Made by a program: the position numbers and the translations under genes. A DNA stretch of 6,833 bases from Desulfuromonadales bacterium (lineage in GTDB: Bacteria > Desulfobacterota > Desulfuromonadia > Geobacterales > Pseudopelobacteraceae). The notes beneath the pieces were generated by a model. The model worked only from the letters and a program-made list of their open reading frames with translations. It had not been told where the DNA came from and searched no databases. Location of the stretch: contig JAATGX010000210.1 of the NCBI GenBank assembly GCA_015688915.1, positions 1 to 6,833 of the forward strand. Reading direction: 5' to 3'. Position 1 is the first letter of the stretch; each line of letters starts with the position of its first letter. This document shows, one piece after another, positions 6,685-6,833 of the stretch.

Positions 6685-6833
6685 GTGCCCCGCATCGTTT
6701 GTCTTGTCACCAGCGCCCTGATCTGCTTGAGTTGCCCGTTCGCCGGGCAGACCGAGACGCCGCCTTCCCTCGACCGCACGGTGGTCGTTGCCGTGCATGC
6801 CGACTATCCCCCCTCGAGCTTCAAGGACCCGAA
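6685..6833 (+). CDS. Secreted protein with start of a periplasmic solute-binding (SBP family 3-like) domain, N-terminal 49 codons
   Basis: The gene starts with GTG at 6685-6687 behind AGGAGG (6673-6678), 6 nt spacing, and runs off the right edge. Residues 1-20 look like a signal peptide: MPR, a hydrophobic core IVCLVTSALICLS, then CPFA before GQ, with likely signal peptidase I cleavage after A20. C17 is preceded by ICLS, a poor lipobox, so a lipoprotein is less likely. After a short linker, RTVVVAVHADYPPSSFKDP (31-49) matches the first strand and ligand-proximal loop of family-3 solute-binding domains, where a V-x-V-x-x-x-x-x-YPPxSF pattern is typical. Such a domain may be a free ABC-transporter binding protein for amino acids, or the sensor part of a histidine kinase or GGDEF protein; the visible part cannot tell. 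It is transcribed divergently from ileS. Confidence 0.7.
   Translation, partial: MPRIVCLVTSALICLSCPFAGQTETPPSLDRTVVVAVHADYPPSSFKDP

Overview
This GC-rich bacterial window looks like ordinary chromosome. The gene content (type I bacterial IleS next to LspA, several c-di-GMP signalling proteins, a flagellar-type protein, a periplasmic binding protein) and strong AGGAG-type ribosome binding sites fit a free-living Gram-negative. My best guess is a Geobacter-like member of the Desulfuromonadales, but that is an inference from gene style and is not proven by any marker here.

Layout. Reading leftwards on the minus strand from about 6511, five complete genes and one partial gene follow one another: ileS (isoleucyl-tRNA synthetase), a CBS-CBS-GGDEF putative diguanylate cyclase, lspA (lipoprotein signal peptidase), a REC-HD-GYP response regulator that probably degrades c-di-GMP, a Bax inhibitor-1/YccA-type membrane protein, and the first 31 codons of a FliG-like gene that runs off the left edge. 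Gaps are 34 nt (ileS to GGDEF), a 4-nt ATGA overlap (GGDEF/lspA), then 85, 68 and 105 nt. The first three genes look like one transcript, driven by a recognisable promoter just upstream of ileS. The last three may be co-transcribed, or may have promoters that I could not identify.

On the right, a 173-bp AT-richer intergenic region (6512-6684) separates ileS from a divergent plus-strand gene. Its first 49 codons encode a signal peptide and the beginning of what looks like a family-3 solute-binding domain.

How the genes relate. The housekeeping pair ileS-lspA is split by a diguanylate cyclase and followed by a c-di-GMP phosphodiesterase. Synthesis and breakdown of the same second messenger therefore flank the lipoprotein-maturation gene. 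The FliG-like gene next along starts directly in the FliG middle-domain signature, with an in-frame stop upstream, so it lacks the usual FliF-binding N-terminal domain. I see no RNA genes, CRISPR arrays, insertion sequences or phage genes. I found no convincing evidence of a wholly new system. The most notable points are the embedded c-di-GMP module and the N-terminally reduced FliG-like gene.
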